A DNA stretch of 61,879 nucleotides from Erysipelotrichaceae bacterium (lineage in GTDB: Bacteria; Bacillota_I; Bacilli_A; RFN20; CAG-826). The position numbers and the translations under genes are program-made. Shown one piece after another: positions 34,305-43,549 of the stretch. The stretch lies in contig SVBE01000010.1 of NCBI GenBank assembly GCA_015059065.1, positions 1 to 61,879 on the forward strand, in the 5' to 3' direction. The number at the start of each line of letters is the position of its first letter. Within the stretch, counting starts at the first letter, position 1. The notes beneath the pieces are model-generated. The model saw nothing but the letters and a program-made list of their open reading frames with translations. It was not told where the DNA came from and did no database searches.

Positions 34305-35236
34305 AAAAAACCTCTTTTGCGAAAGTTGTAAAAGATGAAATCGTTTCTTCTGATCTAGCTAGTGAAGCAAAGAAGAAAGCTTTTCTTTCTGCTTATATCA
34401 AAATCAATGGTTCGGTCATCTTCCGTAATAAGAAGTCGGTTTTATTATTAAAGTTTACCGATGCGAAAGTCGCGAAATTCTTATATTCCTTATTATTAGA
34501 AATATATAGATGTGACGCTCATCTATCTTATGTTAATAAAAATAAGAGTCGTCATTATAACGTGGAAGTGGAAGATGCTGATGAATTGATCGATGATTTA
34601 GGCATCTCGTTTTTAGAAGGAAAAATTTCTAAAGATATCGTCTATGATGATGATACGATTGCCGGCTATTTAGCGGGTGTCTTTCTTTCTACTGGTTCTG
34701 TCAATTCCCCAGAGACGAGCAATTATCATCTTGAGATGAGTTTGAACAATGAGAATTATGCGAAATGGTTACTCCACTTATTCCCCAAATATTCACATAC
34801 AAACATTGAACCTCGTTTAATCAAAAGAAGAGATAAGTACGTCATCTATATTAAAAAGAGCGATCAGATTGCAGATTTCTTGCTTTTAGTGGGGGCGGTA
34901 TCCGCTTGTATGGATTTTGAAAATGTCCGCATTGACCGCGACTTTGTCAACAATGCCAATAGATTAACTAATCTCGACACCGCGAATATGTCTAAGACGG
35001 TGAAAAGTGGGAAGAGACAGCAAGAAGAGATTAAATTTTTAATCGATAAATATGGATTAGAGAATCTTGGTAATCAAAAAGTGCAACTCGTCATCAAATA
35101 TCGTTTAGAGATGATGTCCGCACCTCTTGAAGAGATTGCTTCATTAGTGAGCATGGATTTAAACACACATGTCTCTAAAAGCAACATCAATCATATCTTT
35201 AGAAAATTACACGAAAGGTATTTAGAAAGCAAATGA
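34301..35236 (+). CDS. whiA: WhiA-type DNA-binding protein
   Basis: 311 residues: N-terminal LAGLIDADG-like part (YLAGVFLSTGSVNSPETSNYHLEM) and C-terminal HTH with PLEEIASLVS and SKSNINHIFRKLHE. Family members influence cell division and, in Actinobacteria, sporulation. In Bacilli it usually follows yvcJ and yvcK; both are missing here. Overlaps the XRE gene by 4 nt. Confidence 0.93.
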   Translation: MKKTSFAKVVKDEIVSSDLASEAKKKAFLSAYIKINGSVIFRNKKSVLLLKFTDAKVAKFLYSLLLEIYRCDAHLSYVNKNKSRHYNVEVEDADELIDDLGISFLEGKISKDIVYDDDTIAGYLAGVFLSTGSVNSPETSNYHLEMSLNNENYAKWLLHLFPKYSHTNIEPRLIKRRDKYVIYIKKSDQIADFLLLVGAVSACMDFENVRIDRDFVNNANRLTNLDTANMSKTVKSGKRQQEEIKFLIDKYGLENLGNQKVQLVIKYRLEMMSAPLEEIASLVSMDLNTHVSKSNINHIFRKLHERYLESK

Positions 35237-35451
35237 ACGTCCAAACACAGTTAGGAATGCGCATCAGATATCTTCGTCGTGAAAGAAAGATGTCGATTGA
35301 AGATTTAGCGTTAGCCTCTAACGTTAATCGTAATTACATTTCTGATTTAGAAAGAGGGATGAGAAATCCATCTTTAGATATCCTTAACCGTATAGTGGAA
35401 GGACTTCATATCACTCTTGAAGAACTATTTAAGGGAATCAAACAGTTTTAA
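35233..35451 (+). CDS. Small XRE-family regulator
   Basis: 72 residues, essentially one HTH domain: LGMRIRYLRRERKMSIEDLA and NRNYISDLERGMRNPS. Starts in the whiA stop overlap, so it is co-expressed with whiA. Such one-domain repressors are often autoregulators; its targets are unknown. Confidence 0.85.
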   Translation: MNVQTQLGMRIRYLRRERKMSIEDLALASNVNRNYISDLERGMRNPSLDILNRIVEGLHITLEELFKGIKQF

Positions 35452-35452
35452 C

Positions 35453-36577
35453 ATGAATATTTTAATTGCTATTGATTCATTTAAAGGAACAATCTCCTCT
35501 ATTGAAGGCTGTAAGATTATTAAACAGGCTATCTGTGATAGTGGTTTTATTGGGAAAGTATTCGCTATTCCTCAAGCCGATGGTGGAGAAGGAAGTCTAG
35601 ATATCGTTAAATCAGTCTTAGGTGGAGAAGATATTGATGTTGAAGTAATGGGACCTTGTCTCACTAATATCAAAACGCATTATTTATTAGTTGATGATAA
35701 GGCATATATAGAATCCGCTTTAATTCTTGGCTATACATTGAACGACGGTTTAACTATCCTTAATCGCACAAGTGAAGGATTAGGAATGGCGATTAAAGAT
35801 GCGATTATTCGTGGGGCTAAAGAGATCAATATCTTCCTTGGTGGCTCATGCACGAATGATGCTGGTTTAGGAATGTTATATGCTTTAGGGGCGAAGTTCT
35901 TTGATAATGAGAATAAAGCTTTATATCCTCTTCCCGAAATATATAATTCAATCGAAAGAATTGATGTAGAAGGATTAGATATTTATAAAGATATTAAGAT
36001 TAATGCGATAGTGGATGTAGATAATCCTTTTATCGGTAATTTTGGAGCGAGCAAAACATTCGCTAAACAAAAAGGGGCGACGGAAGAAGAGATCAATATA
36101 TTAGAAGATGGATTCATTCATCTAGTTGATGTTATTAAGAATCAATATAATGAAGATATCGGATATAGAAGTGGTTATGGTGCCTCTGGTGGTATCAGCA
36201 TGGCCCTTAATTATTTCTTAAACGCTCCTCTATATAAAGGAAGTGAATATTTTACTAAAATCACCAATCTTAATAATATTATTAAAGAAGTAGACTATGT
36301 CATTACCGGAGAAGGAAAATTAGATCATACATCATTTAATGGTAAAGTGGTCTCTTCCGTTATCGATTTAGCAAATGAAAACCATAAAGAAGTGATGCTT
36401 ATTGTTGGTAAATCAGATTTATCTAAAGAAGAATGCAATAAATTAGGTATCAAACATCTATTAGTTATCAACCAAGAAGAAAAAGATATAGGTGTTATTA
36501 AGCTAACCGCGAAAAAAGATTTATATAATAAGTCACTAGATTATTTTAAACAAAAAAATGACCATCAGGTCATTTAA
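35453..36577 (+). CDS. glxK: Glycerate kinase, GlxK/GarK family
   Basis: 374 residues from ATG 35453, 1 nt after the XRE stop (an upstream in-frame start would overlap the XRE gene and add non-family residues). Family motifs: DSFKGTISS near the start, PQADGGEGS, LGGSCTNDAGLG and TGEGKLD. It phosphorylates glycerate to 2- or 3-phosphoglycerate. The C-terminal codons overlap the inverted repeat that terminates the minus-strand RNA coming from the right. Confidence 0.9.
   Translation: MNILIAIDSFKGTISSIEGCKIIKQAICDSGFIGKVFAIPQADGGEGSLDIVKSVLGGEDIDVEVMGPCLTNIKTHYLLVDDKAYIESALILGYTLNDGLTILNRTSEGLGMAIKDAIIRGAKEINIFLGGSCTNDAGLGMLYALGAKFFDNENKALYPLPEIYNSIERIDVEGLDIYKDIKINAIVDVDNPFIGNFGASKTFAKQKGATEEEINILEDGFIHLVDVIKNQYNEDIGYRSGYGASGGISMALNYFLNAPLYKGSEYFTKITNLNNIIKEVDYVITGEGKLDHTSFNGKVVSSVIDLANENHKEVMLIVGKSDLSKEECNKLGIKHLLVINQEEKDIGVIKLTAKKDLYNKSLDYFKQKNDHQVI
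36551..36575 (-). terminator. Terminator of the minus-strand structured RNA
   Basis: On the minus strand AATGACC (complement of 568-574 in the 36 kb block) and GGTCATT (complement of 36557-36563) around a 4-nt loop, followed by seven T's. It overlaps the end of the glycerate kinase gene. Confidence 0.8.
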
Positions 36578-36582
36578 TTGAT

Positions 36583-36757
36583 TGTCAAGCAGGACAGCTT
36601 CATTAAGGTCGCGACTCATTCGTTAGAGGTCATCTATTAGCTTCCACCTGCATCACCGCATCCACCCTATGGCTAAGGTGCGTCGTGGTCGTACGCTGAC
36701 GTTACCCCACCGACATTCTTTCGAACCGGGAAGGGACGCACATCTCCACCCTTGACA
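36583..36757 (-). ncRNA. Structured non-coding RNA of about 175 nt, class not identified
   Basis: A GC-rich island in AT-rich surroundings. On the minus strand it begins TGTCAAG and ends CTTGACA, closing a terminal helix (plus 36751-36757 with 36583-36589). Inside, GTGCGTC/GACGCAC pairs over about 50 nt, and several smaller stems occur (GTGG/CCAC, GCATC-type). TATAAT sits 6 nt upstream (complement of 36763-36768) and a strong terminator follows. No coding frame is convincing. It lacks the SRP GGAAGGNAGCA loop, a tmRNA tRNA-like end, and RNase P core motifs. Size, isolation and terminal helix would suit a raiA-type RNA, but I cannot confirm that from memory of its sequence. Confidence 0.7.
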
Positions 36758-37000
36758 CATTTATTATAACAACAATAACTTTTGTTGAAATAACTATTTG
36801 TAATTTCTAGTGATAAATATTGGGATGGTTTTTTATACTTTTTCTAATAAAAAAAGCCTCAGCTTCTAAAAGTGAATAAGACAAATTAACGAAAACATGG
36901 GGAAATGATACCGTGAGAGCAAAAAATGTATCAAAAACCTCTTTCAAATGGTGTTTAGATATAGTAAACTATATTTGCAGTTAATTATAAGGAGATTTAT
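36758..37000. other. Intergenic region before gap
   Basis: Contains the -10 of the minus-strand RNA (36763-36768) at its left and, near the right, the inverted repeat ATATAG-TAAA-CTATAT (36959-36974), which lies where an operator for the gap operon would be. The gap start has the ribosome site AAGGAG 7 nt upstream. I see no gene between. Confidence 0.5.
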
Positions 37001-38035
37001 ATGTCAGTAAAAATTGCAATTAACGGATTTGGTAGAATTGGTAGATTAGCCTTCCGCCAAATGTTTGATGCGAAGGGCTATGAAGTCGTCGCAATCAACG
37101 ATTTAACTTCCCCAAAGATGTTAGCCCATTTATTAAAGTACGATTCAGCTCAACGTACTTACAAGTATGCAGATTCAGTCAAATGCTCCCCTGATGGCGA
37201 AGTTCCAGGTTGGATCGAAGTCAAAGGTAAGAGAATTACTATCTATGCTGAAAAAGATGCCGCCAATTGCCCATGGGGTCAATTAGGTGTTGATGTCGTC
37301 TTAGAATGCACTGGTTTCTACACTTCCAAAGAGAAATCAATGGCCCACATTAATGCTGGTGCAAGAAAAGTTGTTATTTCCGCCCCAGCTGGTAAAGACT
37401 TAAAGACAATCGTCTTCAACGTCAACCACAAAACTTTAACTAAAGAAGATCAAGTCATTTCTGCTGCTAGCTGTACTACAAACTGCTTAGCCCCAATGGC
37501 CAATGCTTTAAACAAATTCGCCAAGATTGAAAGTGGTATCATGACTACTGTTCACGCTTACACTGGCGACCAAATGGTCTTAGATGGACCACACAGAAAA
37601 GGTGACTTAAGAAGAGCCCGTGCTGCTGCTTGCAACATCGTTCCAAACTCCACTGGTGCTGCTAAAGCCATCGGCTTAGTCATCCCAGAATTAAACGGTA
37701 AATTAATCGGTTCTGCACAACGTGTCCCAGTCTGCACTGGTTCCACAACTATCTTAGTCGCTGTTGTTAAGACTAAGAAAGAAGTTACTAAAGAAGCCAT
37801 CAATGCCGCGATGAAGAGAGCCGCTAACCAATCCTTCGGTTACACTGAAGAAGAATTAGTTTCCTCCGATGTCATCGGTATGACTTATGGTTCCTTATTC
37901 GATGCCACTCAAACAATGGTTACTCCAATCGGTGGTGGCAGATATCAAGTCCAAGTCGTTTCTTGGTATGACAACGAGAACTCCTATACTTCTCAAATGG
38001 TCCGTACCATCAAATACTTTGCAGAAAACTGCTAA
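37001..38035 (+). CDS. gap: Glyceraldehyde-3-phosphate dehydrogenase
   Basis: 344 residues. NAD-binding [13 protein letters not shown], catalytic Cys in [12 protein letters not shown] (about residue 157), His in TVHAYTGDQ, and ending WYDNENSY. Glycolytic enzyme making 1,3-bisphosphoglycerate. Codon use is strongly biased towards C-ending and frequent codons, as expected of a highly expressed gene. First of the gap-pgk-tpiA group, with a terminator-like hairpin before pgk. Confidence 0.98.
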   Translation: MSVKIAINGFGRIGRLAFRQMFDAKGYEVVAINDLTSPKMLAHLLKYDSAQRTYKYADSVKCSPDGEVPGWIEVKGKRITIYAEKDAANCPWGQLGVDVVLECTGFYTSKEKSMAHINAGARKVVISAPAGKDLKTIVFNVNHKTLTKEDQVISAASCTTNCLAPMANALNKFAKIESGIMTTVHAYTGDQMVLDGPHRKGDLRRARAAACNIVPNSTGAAKAIGLVIPELNGKLIGSAQRVPVCTGSTTILVAVVKTKKEVTKEAINAAMKRAANQSFGYTEEELVSSDVIGMTYGSLFDATQTMVTPIGGGRYQVQVVSWYDNENSYTSQMVRTIKYFAENC

Positions 38036-38083
38036 TCGTTTAATGTAACTTTTTGGGTAGCTATACCCGTAATTACGATAATT

Positions 38084-38110
38084 AGCGCCCTTCTCGGAGG
38101 GCGCTTATTT
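38084..38110 (+). terminator. Hairpin between gap and pgk (attenuator)
   Basis: AGCGCCCT (38084-38091) pairs with AGGGCGCT (38098-38105), then TATTTAT. A smaller hairpin GGGTA/TACCC lies just before at 38055-38068. Partial termination would give gap a higher message level than pgk and tpiA. Confidence 0.65.
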
Positions 38111-38129
38111 ATAAAATAAGGAGAAAAAA

Positions 38130-39347
38130 ATGTTAACTGTTGATCAATTACAAAATCTTAACGGTAAAGTGGTCTTAGTGAGAGTTGACTTCAACGTCCC
38201 ACTTAAGAACGGTGAAATCAGAGATGATAACCGTGTCGTCCAAGCTTTACCAACCATCAAAGAATTACTTGGCAAAGGTGCCAAAGTAGTCTTATTCTCC
38301 CACTTAGGCAAAATCAAACACAAAGAAGCCCCAGAAGTGGTTGAAGAACAAAAGAAAAAGAACAACTTAGCCCCAGTGGCCAAGAGATTAGGTGAACTTC
38401 TTGGTCAAGAAGTCCTCTTCTCAGAAGCGACTAGAGGTGAAGGCTTAAAAGCTTGTGTTGCCTCTTTAAAAGATGGTCAAGCTTTATTAGTCCAAAACAC
38501 TCGTTATGAAAAGGGTGAAGAAAAGAACGATCCTGAATTAGCCGCGGATTGGGCTGCTTTAGGTGATGCTTATGTCATGGATGCTTTCGGTTCTGCACAT
38601 AGAGCCCACGCTTCTACATATGGCATTCCTGAATTACTTAAGAAAGAAGGCAAACCAGTCGCTGTTGGTTATTTAGTGCAAAAAGAAGTCGAGAACTTAA
38701 ATAGATGTGTCAAAGTCTCTGATAGTGATAGACCATATATCGCCATTCTCGCTGGTTTAAAAGTTTCCACTAAGATTAAAGTCATCGATTCTTTATTAAA
38801 GAAATGTGACCAAATCATCATCGGTGGTGCGATGGCCAACACCTTCTATAAAGCATTAGGCTATCCAACTGGTGATTCTCTCGTCGAAGATGAATTCGTC
38901 GAATATGCTGGTAAATGCTTAGAACAAGCTAAAGGTAGAATCCTCTTACCAGTTGATGCTGTTATCGCTAACGCATTTGAAAACCCAACTGAAGTCAAGG
39001 TTGCTTCTACTAAGAGCACACCAGATGGCTTCCAAGGTTTAGATATCGGTCCTGAGACTCGTAAATTATTCGCTGATGCTATTAGCAAAGCAAAGATGGT
39101 CTTCTGGAATGGACCAATGGGTGTCTTTGAACAAGATGCTTATCAAGCTGGTACAATCGCTGTTTGTGAAGCTATTAAAGGCTTAAAAGGCAAGGCCTTC
39201 ACAGTCTGTGGTGGTGGTGATTCCGCTGCGGCTGCCAAACAATTTGGCTACTTCAATGACTTCTCACACGTCTCCACAGGTGGCGGTGCTTCCTTAGAGA
39301 TGATCGAAAACGATGGTCACTTACCTGGCATCGATGTTTTAGGTTAA
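38130..39347 (+). CDS. pgk: Phosphoglycerate kinase
   Basis: 405 residues with VRVDFNVPL near residue 20, the substrate region SHLGK, GGAMANTFY and the C-terminal GGGDSAAAA. Makes ATP and 3-phosphoglycerate. RBS AAGGAG before ATG. Followed after 4 nt by tpiA. Confidence 0.98.
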   Translation: MLTVDQLQNLNGKVVLVRVDFNVPLKNGEIRDDNRVVQALPTIKELLGKGAKVVLFSHLGKIKHKEAPEVVEEQKKKNNLAPVAKRLGELLGQEVLFSEATRGEGLKACVASLKDGQALLVQNTRYEKGEEKNDPELAADWAALGDAYVMDAFGSAHRAHASTYGIPELLKKEGKPVAVGYLVQKEVENLNRCVKVSDSDRPYIAILAGLKVSTKIKVIDSLLKKCDQIIIGGAMANTFYKALGYPTGDSLVEDEFVEYAGKCLEQAKGRILLPVDAVIANAFENPTEVKVASTKSTPDGFQGLDIGPETRKLFADAISKAKMVFWNGPMGVFEQDAYQAGTIAVCEAIKGLKGKAFTVCGGGDSAAAAKQFGYFNDFSHVSTGGGASLEMIENDGHLPGIDVLG

Positions 39348-39351
39348 AAAT

Positions 39352-40110
39352 ATGGCAAGACGTAAATTGTTAATGGGCAACTGGAAAATGAACAAATTAG
39401 CCTCTGAAGCTAAAGAGTTCGCGGTTGCCGCTAAACCACTCGCGCAACTCGCTAAGAGCAATAAAATTGACTTAGGTGTTGCCCCAACTTATCTCTCACT
39501 TCAAACCACTAGAAAATATGCTGCTAAAAGCATGATCGTGGCCGCGCAAAACTGTCACTATAAAGAATCTGGTGCCTTTACTGGTGAAGTCTCCATTCCA
39601 ATGTTAAAGGAAATGAAGATCAACTGGGTTATCTTAGGCCACTCCGAAAGAAGAGCTTATGATAACGAAACTAGTGAGAAATGCAATCTCAAAATCAAAG
39701 CTTTATTAGCAAACGACATGACTCCACTTTACTGTGTTGGTGAAACCCTTGAAGAATTCGAAGCTGGCAAGACTAAAGAAGTTGTCGGTGAACAAATTCG
39801 TAAAGGTTTAGAAGGTTTATCTGAAGAAGATGGCAAAAAACTCGTCATCGCTTATGAACCAGTTTGGTCCATTGGCACAGGTAAAAATGCCTCCACAGAA
39901 ATCGCTCAAGATGTCTGTAACTTTATTAGAAAAGTCTTAAAGGAATGCGTTGGCAAATCCGCAAGCAAAATCAGAATCCTCTATGGTGGTTCTGTCAAAC
40001 CAGAAAACATCAAAGCATACTTATCCTGCCCAGATGTTGATGGCGCCCTTGTCGGTGGTGCTTCCTTAAAGATTGATTCTTACACTCAATTACTTAAGGA
40101 AATCATTTAA
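39352..40110 (+). CDS. tpiA: Triosephosphate isomerase
   Basis: 252 residues. MGNWKMNK, His in GHSERR, catalytic Glu in AYEPVWSIGTG and phosphate loop YGGSVKPEN. Standard glycolytic isomerase. Co-transcribed with pgk and, 2 nt later, with the membrane protein gene. Confidence 0.98.
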   Translation: MARRKLLMGNWKMNKLASEAKEFAVAAKPLAQLAKSNKIDLGVAPTYLSLQTTRKYAAKSMIVAAQNCHYKESGAFTGEVSIPMLKEMKINWVILGHSERRAYDNETSEKCNLKIKALLANDMTPLYCVGETLEEFEAGKTKEVVGEQIRKGLEGLSEEDGKKLVIAYEPVWSIGTGKNASTEIAQDVCNFIRKVLKECVGKSASKIRILYGGSVKPENIKAYLSCPDVDGALVGGASLKIDSYTQLLKEII

Positions 40111-40112
40111 TC

Positions 40113-40883
40113 ATGGGAATTAACAATCGCAATTACAATACTTCAGATCCAACAGTGGAGTATGTCAAACCTGAGAGAGCAACGATACAAGTTGGTAACC
40201 GCGCTCTCAATATGGCCAAGGTCTATGGATATTTATTCCTAGCCTTATTATTCACTGGTGGTATTGCTTTTGGTGTAGGTTATTTATTCTCACGTTGGTT
40301 AGTCGCTAATCCGGAGCAAGCAAATGGTGGTATGATTGCGATTTTAATCGCTTCTGCGGTTGGACTTTTGATCTTATCGTTTGTTGTTCATGGAGTAGCG
40401 TTTAGGAATAAGCATTCCGTTCTCCCGTATTACATCGCCTATGTGGTATTAATGGGTACATTATTATCAACATTTACGATGTTTATCGACTGGAGAATTC
40501 TCGGCATCGCTTTTGGCATCACTTCAATTGTCATCGGTTTAGATGCCGTAGTCGCTTTATTCGCGAAGAGTAACTTCAACTGGGTGGCGATGATGGGTAT
40601 ATCATTACTTTTAGGAGCGGGACTTGTCTTCCTCTTCTCTTGGTTAATGATTCTTCTTTTCCCAGGCGTTTTTGGACCAATCCTTTACATCATCGACTTT
40701 GTGGTCTTCGTCGCGATTGTCTTACTCACATTAGTGGACATCGTCCGCATCACAAAAATCGCTGAACAAGGAGAGATGAATAGAAACCTCGCGTTATATT
40801 GTTCATTCATTATCTATACAGATTTCATCTATATCTTTATTAGAATCGTTTATTATATCGCGATATTCTCCAATAGACGTTAA
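40113..40883 (+). CDS. Bax inhibitor-1/YccA-family membrane protein
   Basis: 256 residues with about seven hydrophobic helices after a soluble N-terminus of about 30 residues; the distribution and the final Asp-containing helix (ALYCSFIIYTDFIYIF) fit the Bax inhibitor-1-like family. Proposed functions include ion leak and quality control at the membrane; the specific role is unknown. Fourth gene of the glycolytic transcript, an unusual place for it. Confidence 0.82.
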   Translation: MGINNRNYNTSDPTVEYVKPERATIQVGNRALNMAKVYGYLFLALLFTGGIAFGVGYLFSRWLVANPEQANGGMIAILIASAVGLLILSFVVHGVAFRNKHSVLPYYIAYVVLMGTLLSTFTMFIDWRILGIAFGITSIVIGLDAVVALFAKSNFNWVAMMGISLLLGAGLVFLFSWLMILLFPGVFGPILYIIDFVVFVAIVLLTLVDIVRITKIAEQGEMNRNLALYCSFIIYTDFIYIFIRIVYYIAIFSNRR

Positions 40884-40906
40884 TAACCTTAACAGTTTAT
40901 ACGATT

Positions 40907-40932
40907 GGGCAGCCTGATGGTTGCCCTTTTTT
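40907..40932 (+). terminator. Terminator of the gap-pgk-tpiA transcript
   Basis: GGGCA (40907-40911) pairs with TGCCC (40922-40926), with further pairing inside, then six T's. Confidence 0.8.
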
Positions 40933-41087
40933 GTCCTCTTTCTTTTTGTATATGAGGACAATTTGGCCGGTATGAGTGTTTGGGATAGGTCAAAATAAGA
41001 GTAGGCATATAGTTTATTAAAAGAATTTAAATTCTTTGTTGAATTATATTGTTAAGTTAGTTAGTTTATTTCTATAAGGATATTATT

Positions 41088-41312
41088 ATGATCATCGATA
41101 TCAAAGAAGCAGAAGCATCATTTATTGAATTAATGGACCTTCTCATAGAAGGAAAAGAACAAGAAATCATTATCTCAAAAGATAGTAACCTTTTAGTGAC
41201 TCTTAAGCCAATTCCACATGTTTCAAATAGAATAGGTGTTGCCAAAGAAGAAATGAAAGGCAGAAGTATTACTCTAGAAGAATTCAATTCTATTGATGTC
41301 AATTTTGACTAG
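41088..41312 (+). CDS. Phd/YefM-type antitoxin, without an adjacent toxin
   Basis: 74 residues. IKEAEASFIELMDLLIEGKEQEIIISKDSNLLVTLKPI is the Phd/YefM fold pattern (strand-helix-helix-strand), and the C-terminal tail (EEFNSIDV) is short. Normally such a protein represses its own promoter and neutralises a RelE- or Doc-type toxin encoded next to it. Here a tRNA on the opposite strand follows and no toxin ORF is seen on either side, so it is an orphan or the remainder of a lost module. RBS AAGGA is 9-10 nt before ATG. Confidence 0.75.
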   Translation: MIIDIKEAEASFIELMDLLIEGKEQEIIISKDSNLLVTLKPIPHVSNRIGVAKEEMKGRSITLEEFNSIDVNFD

Positions 41313-41321
41313 CGATTGATA

Positions 41322-41354
41322 AAAATAAAAAACCTAGATATCATAATCTAGGTT
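41322..41354 (-). terminator. Terminator of tRNA-Gly (minus strand)
   Basis: On the minus strand AACCTAGAT (complement of 41346-41354) and ATCTAGGTT (complement of 41331-41339), then a T-rich tail. It may also stop the antitoxin transcript from the other side. Confidence 0.75.
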
Positions 41355-41363
41355 GCTCTCAAT

Positions 41364-41437
41364 TGGAGCAGGCGACGAGAATCGAACTCGCATAACTACC
41401 TTGGCAAGGTAGTGTTCTACCACTGAACTACGCCTGC
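41364..41437 (-). tRNA. tRNA-Gly (anticodon GCC)
   Basis: Minus-strand cloverleaf starting GCAGGCG at 41437. The anticodon stem-loop is CTACC-TTGCCAA-GGTAG, with GCC in the centre. The T-arm has GTTCGATTC, the acceptor strand CGCCTGC, discriminator T, and CCA is encoded at 41366-41364. Confidence 0.95.
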
Positions 41438-41495
41438 AGTGCTTAATTATTATAGCAAACAAGAATAAAGTTGCAACAAGAAAGGAAAAAAATTT

Positions 41496-43157
41496 ATGGT
41501 CACTGATAAAGAATTAGCAGAATTAATATTTCCGGAAATAAAAGAAAGTCTTTCTGATTTAGAAAATAGATATCCAGAACGTAAATTACCAGAAGGTGCA
41601 GAAGTCACTAGATTCGCGCCATCTCCCACTGGTTTCTTACATACTGGCTCTCTTTTCACTTCGATGATCTGTCATAAAGTCGCTCATCAATCTAAAGGTA
41701 TTTTCTATGTTCGACTTGAAGATACAGACACTAAAAGAGAAATCGAAGGTAGTGGACTTCAACTTTTAGAACAATTAAAAGTTTTTGATGTCTATCCTGA
41801 TGAAGGATATATGGGTGACCATGAAAGTGGTAATTACGGTCCATATCAACAATCTAAACGCGCGGATATATATAAAGTCGCGATTAAATGGTTAATGGAA
41901 AATGGTCGCGCTTATCCAGATTTTGCGACTCCTGAAGAATTAGATGAAATAAGAAAAGAACAAGAAAAAAATAAATTATTACCAGGCTATTACGGTGAAT
42001 TTGCCAAATATAGACATATATCTAATGACGAAAGAGTGGAACGCATTAAAAAAGGTGAGCCATATGTCATTCGTTTTAAATCGTTAGGCAATCATGATAA
42101 TAAGATTCAAGTCTCTGACGTCATTAGAGGGGATTTTGAAATCATGGAAAACGATCAAGATATTGTCATCATGAAAAGCGATGGTTTACCTACCTATCAC
42201 TTCGCGCATTGTATCGATGATCATTTTATGAGAACAACGACAGTCATTAGAGGCGCGGAATGGATTGCATCTTTACCAATTCACGTCGATTTATTTAAAG
42301 CGATGGGCTGGAAGGCTCCTAAATACGCGCATTTACCAGTCATCATGAAATTAGATGAAAATGGTAATCGAAGAAAATTATCCAAGAGGTTAGATAATGA
42401 AGCGGCAGTTAGTTATTTCTTAGAAGATGGTTATCCAACGGAAGCTTTAATCATGTATTTAATGACTATTGCTAATAGCAATTTTGAAAGATGGATTTTA
42501 GATAACAAATTTGAAGGGATGGATGATTTCACCTTATCTTTTGATAAGATGTCTCTTGACGGCGCCTTATTTGATATGGGCAAACTCAATTTCTTCTCTA
42601 GAGAATTATTAGGCAAGAAAAATAAAGAAGAATTTTACCTAATGGCGAAACAGTATGGTAAAGAATATAACAAAGAGTTATATGACTTAATCGAATCTGA
42701 TCCAGATTATTTTAAAGCCATCATCAATATTGAAAGAGAAAAAGAAAACCCAAGAAAAGACTATGAGAAGATGGCAGATGTTCTTCCCATCATCTCTTTC
42801 TTCTATCCTAATTATTATGAAGGCATTTTAAAGCAAGGTTTCTCTTTTAATGAGAAATTCACTAAAGAAGATATCAAAGCGGTCCTAGAAGGGGTTAAAG
42901 CATTATCTTTAGAGCAAGATGAACAATCTTGGTTCAACCAGATGAAAGAAATCGGTAGTGGACTTGGCTATGCGGCAGATAGAAAAGCTTTAAAAGCAAA
43001 TCCAGAATTATATAAAGGTGGTGTCAGTGATATCGCGGAGATATTAAGAATAGCCTTAAGCGGTAGAAAGAACACTCCAAACCTATATTACGTGATGAAG
43101 ATTCTCACTAAAGAGGTTTGTTTACAAAGAATTGATAAAGTCATTGCAACTTTATAA
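41496..43157 (+). CDS. gltX: Glutamyl-tRNA synthetase
   Basis: 553 residues. The class I HIGH motif is seen in FAPSPTGFLHTGSL (about residues 41-54) and the KMSKS loop in KLSKRL (about 290). LEDTDTKRE and RGAEW are typical GluRS stretches. An N-terminal extension of about 35 residues precedes the catalytic domain, a little longer than usual. It charges tRNA-Glu, and a tRNA-Glu(CTC) gene lies 26 nt downstream. Confidence 0.93.
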   Translation: MVTDKELAELIFPEIKESLSDLENRYPERKLPEGAEVTRFAPSPTGFLHTGSLFTSMICHKVAHQSKGIFYVRLEDTDTKREIEGSGLQLLEQLKVFDVYPDEGYMGDHESGNYGPYQQSKRADIYKVAIKWLMENGRAYPDFATPEELDEIRKEQEKNKLLPGYYGEFAKYRHISNDERVERIKKGEPYVIRFKSLGNHDNKIQVSDVIRGDFEIMENDQDIVIMKSDGLPTYHFAHCIDDHFMRTTTVIRGAEWIASLPIHVDLFKAMGWKAPKYAHLPVIMKLDENGNRRKLSKRLDNEAAVSYFLEDGYPTEALIMYLMTIANSNFERWILDNKFEGMDDFTLSFDKMSLDGALFDMGKLNFFSRELLGKKNKEEFYLMAKQYGKEYNKELYDLIESDPDYFKAIINIEREKENPRKDYEKMADVLPIISFFYPNYYEGILKQGFSFNEKFTKEDIKAVLEGVKALSLEQDEQSWFNQMKEIGSGLGYAADRKALKANPELYKGGVSDIAEILRIALSGRKNTPNLYYVMKILTKEVCLQRIDKVIATL

Positions 43158-43183
43158 TCGGGTTATGTTATAATAACCCCGCT

Positions 43184-43260
43184 GGCCCTATGGAGAAGTG
43201 GCTTAACTCATCGCCCTCTCAAGGCGACATTCACGGGTCCGAATCCCGTTAGGGTCACCA
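43184..43260 (+). tRNA. tRNA-Glu (anticodon CTC)
   Basis: Acceptor GGCCCTA pairs with TAGGGTC (one G-T pair). Anticodon stem-loop TCGCC-CTCTCAA-GGCGA places CTC at the anticodon. T-arm CGGGTCCGAATCCCG and encoded CCA end at 43260. TATAAT about 15 nt upstream may give it its own promoter. The minor-codon isoacceptor (GAG) follows the gene of its own synthetase. Confidence 0.93.
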
Positions 43261-43271
43261 CGCAGGTTAAT

Positions 43272-43326
43272 ACTCGCTACCATAATACTGATTTATCAGT
43301 ATAAATGATATGGTGCGAGTTTTTTC
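43272..43326 (+). terminator. Long terminator hairpin after tRNA-Glu
   Basis: ACTCGC-T-ACCAT (43272-43283) pairs with ATGGTGCGAGT (43310-43320), with an inner ATACTGAT/ATCAGTAT stem, then six T's. Confidence 0.85.
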
Positions 43327-43484
43327 TTGCTCATTTTAGTATCGAATCCCAAATGGAAACCTAGATAATGACGGTTTTCCAATACATTAGAAAGCAAGAT
43401 TTTGATAAATACACCAATAGTATTGTTTTGTAGCGTTCCGGGCGGATTCACTACGTTTAATTGGCAATTGCAGTCATAGAGTGC

Positions 43485-43515
43485 TTGACTCTCTCTCTCT
43501 CTCTCTCTCTAGAAT
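43485..43515 (+). promoter_or_regulatory. Promoter with a (CT)n spacer, candidate phase-variable promoter
   Basis: TTGACT at 43485-43490 and TAGAAT at 43510-43515 are separated by 19 bp consisting only of CT units. The spacer is two bases longer than the optimum of 17. Loss of one CT unit would give 17 bp, so slippage should change promoter strength in steps. A start point near 43522 precedes the ATG at 43550. Confidence 0.6.
43489..43510. repeat. Dinucleotide repeat (CT)11
   Basis: Twenty-two bases of perfect CT, the only simple repeat of this length noticed in the window, located between -35 and -10 of the next gene. Confidence 0.95.
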
Positions 43516-43549
43516 AAAATCAAGTTAAAGAAAGAGAGATTGATTTGGT

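Noticed and set aside
36583-36757. tmRNA, SRP RNA or RNase P RNA
   Set aside because: No tRNA-like ends with CCA, no GGAAGGNAGCA loop, no RNase P core motifs, and the length does not fit tmRNA or RNase P.
41088-41312. A complete toxin-antitoxin module
   Set aside because: Only the antitoxin is present; the next feature is a tRNA on the other strand and no toxin-like ORF is found within several hundred bases.
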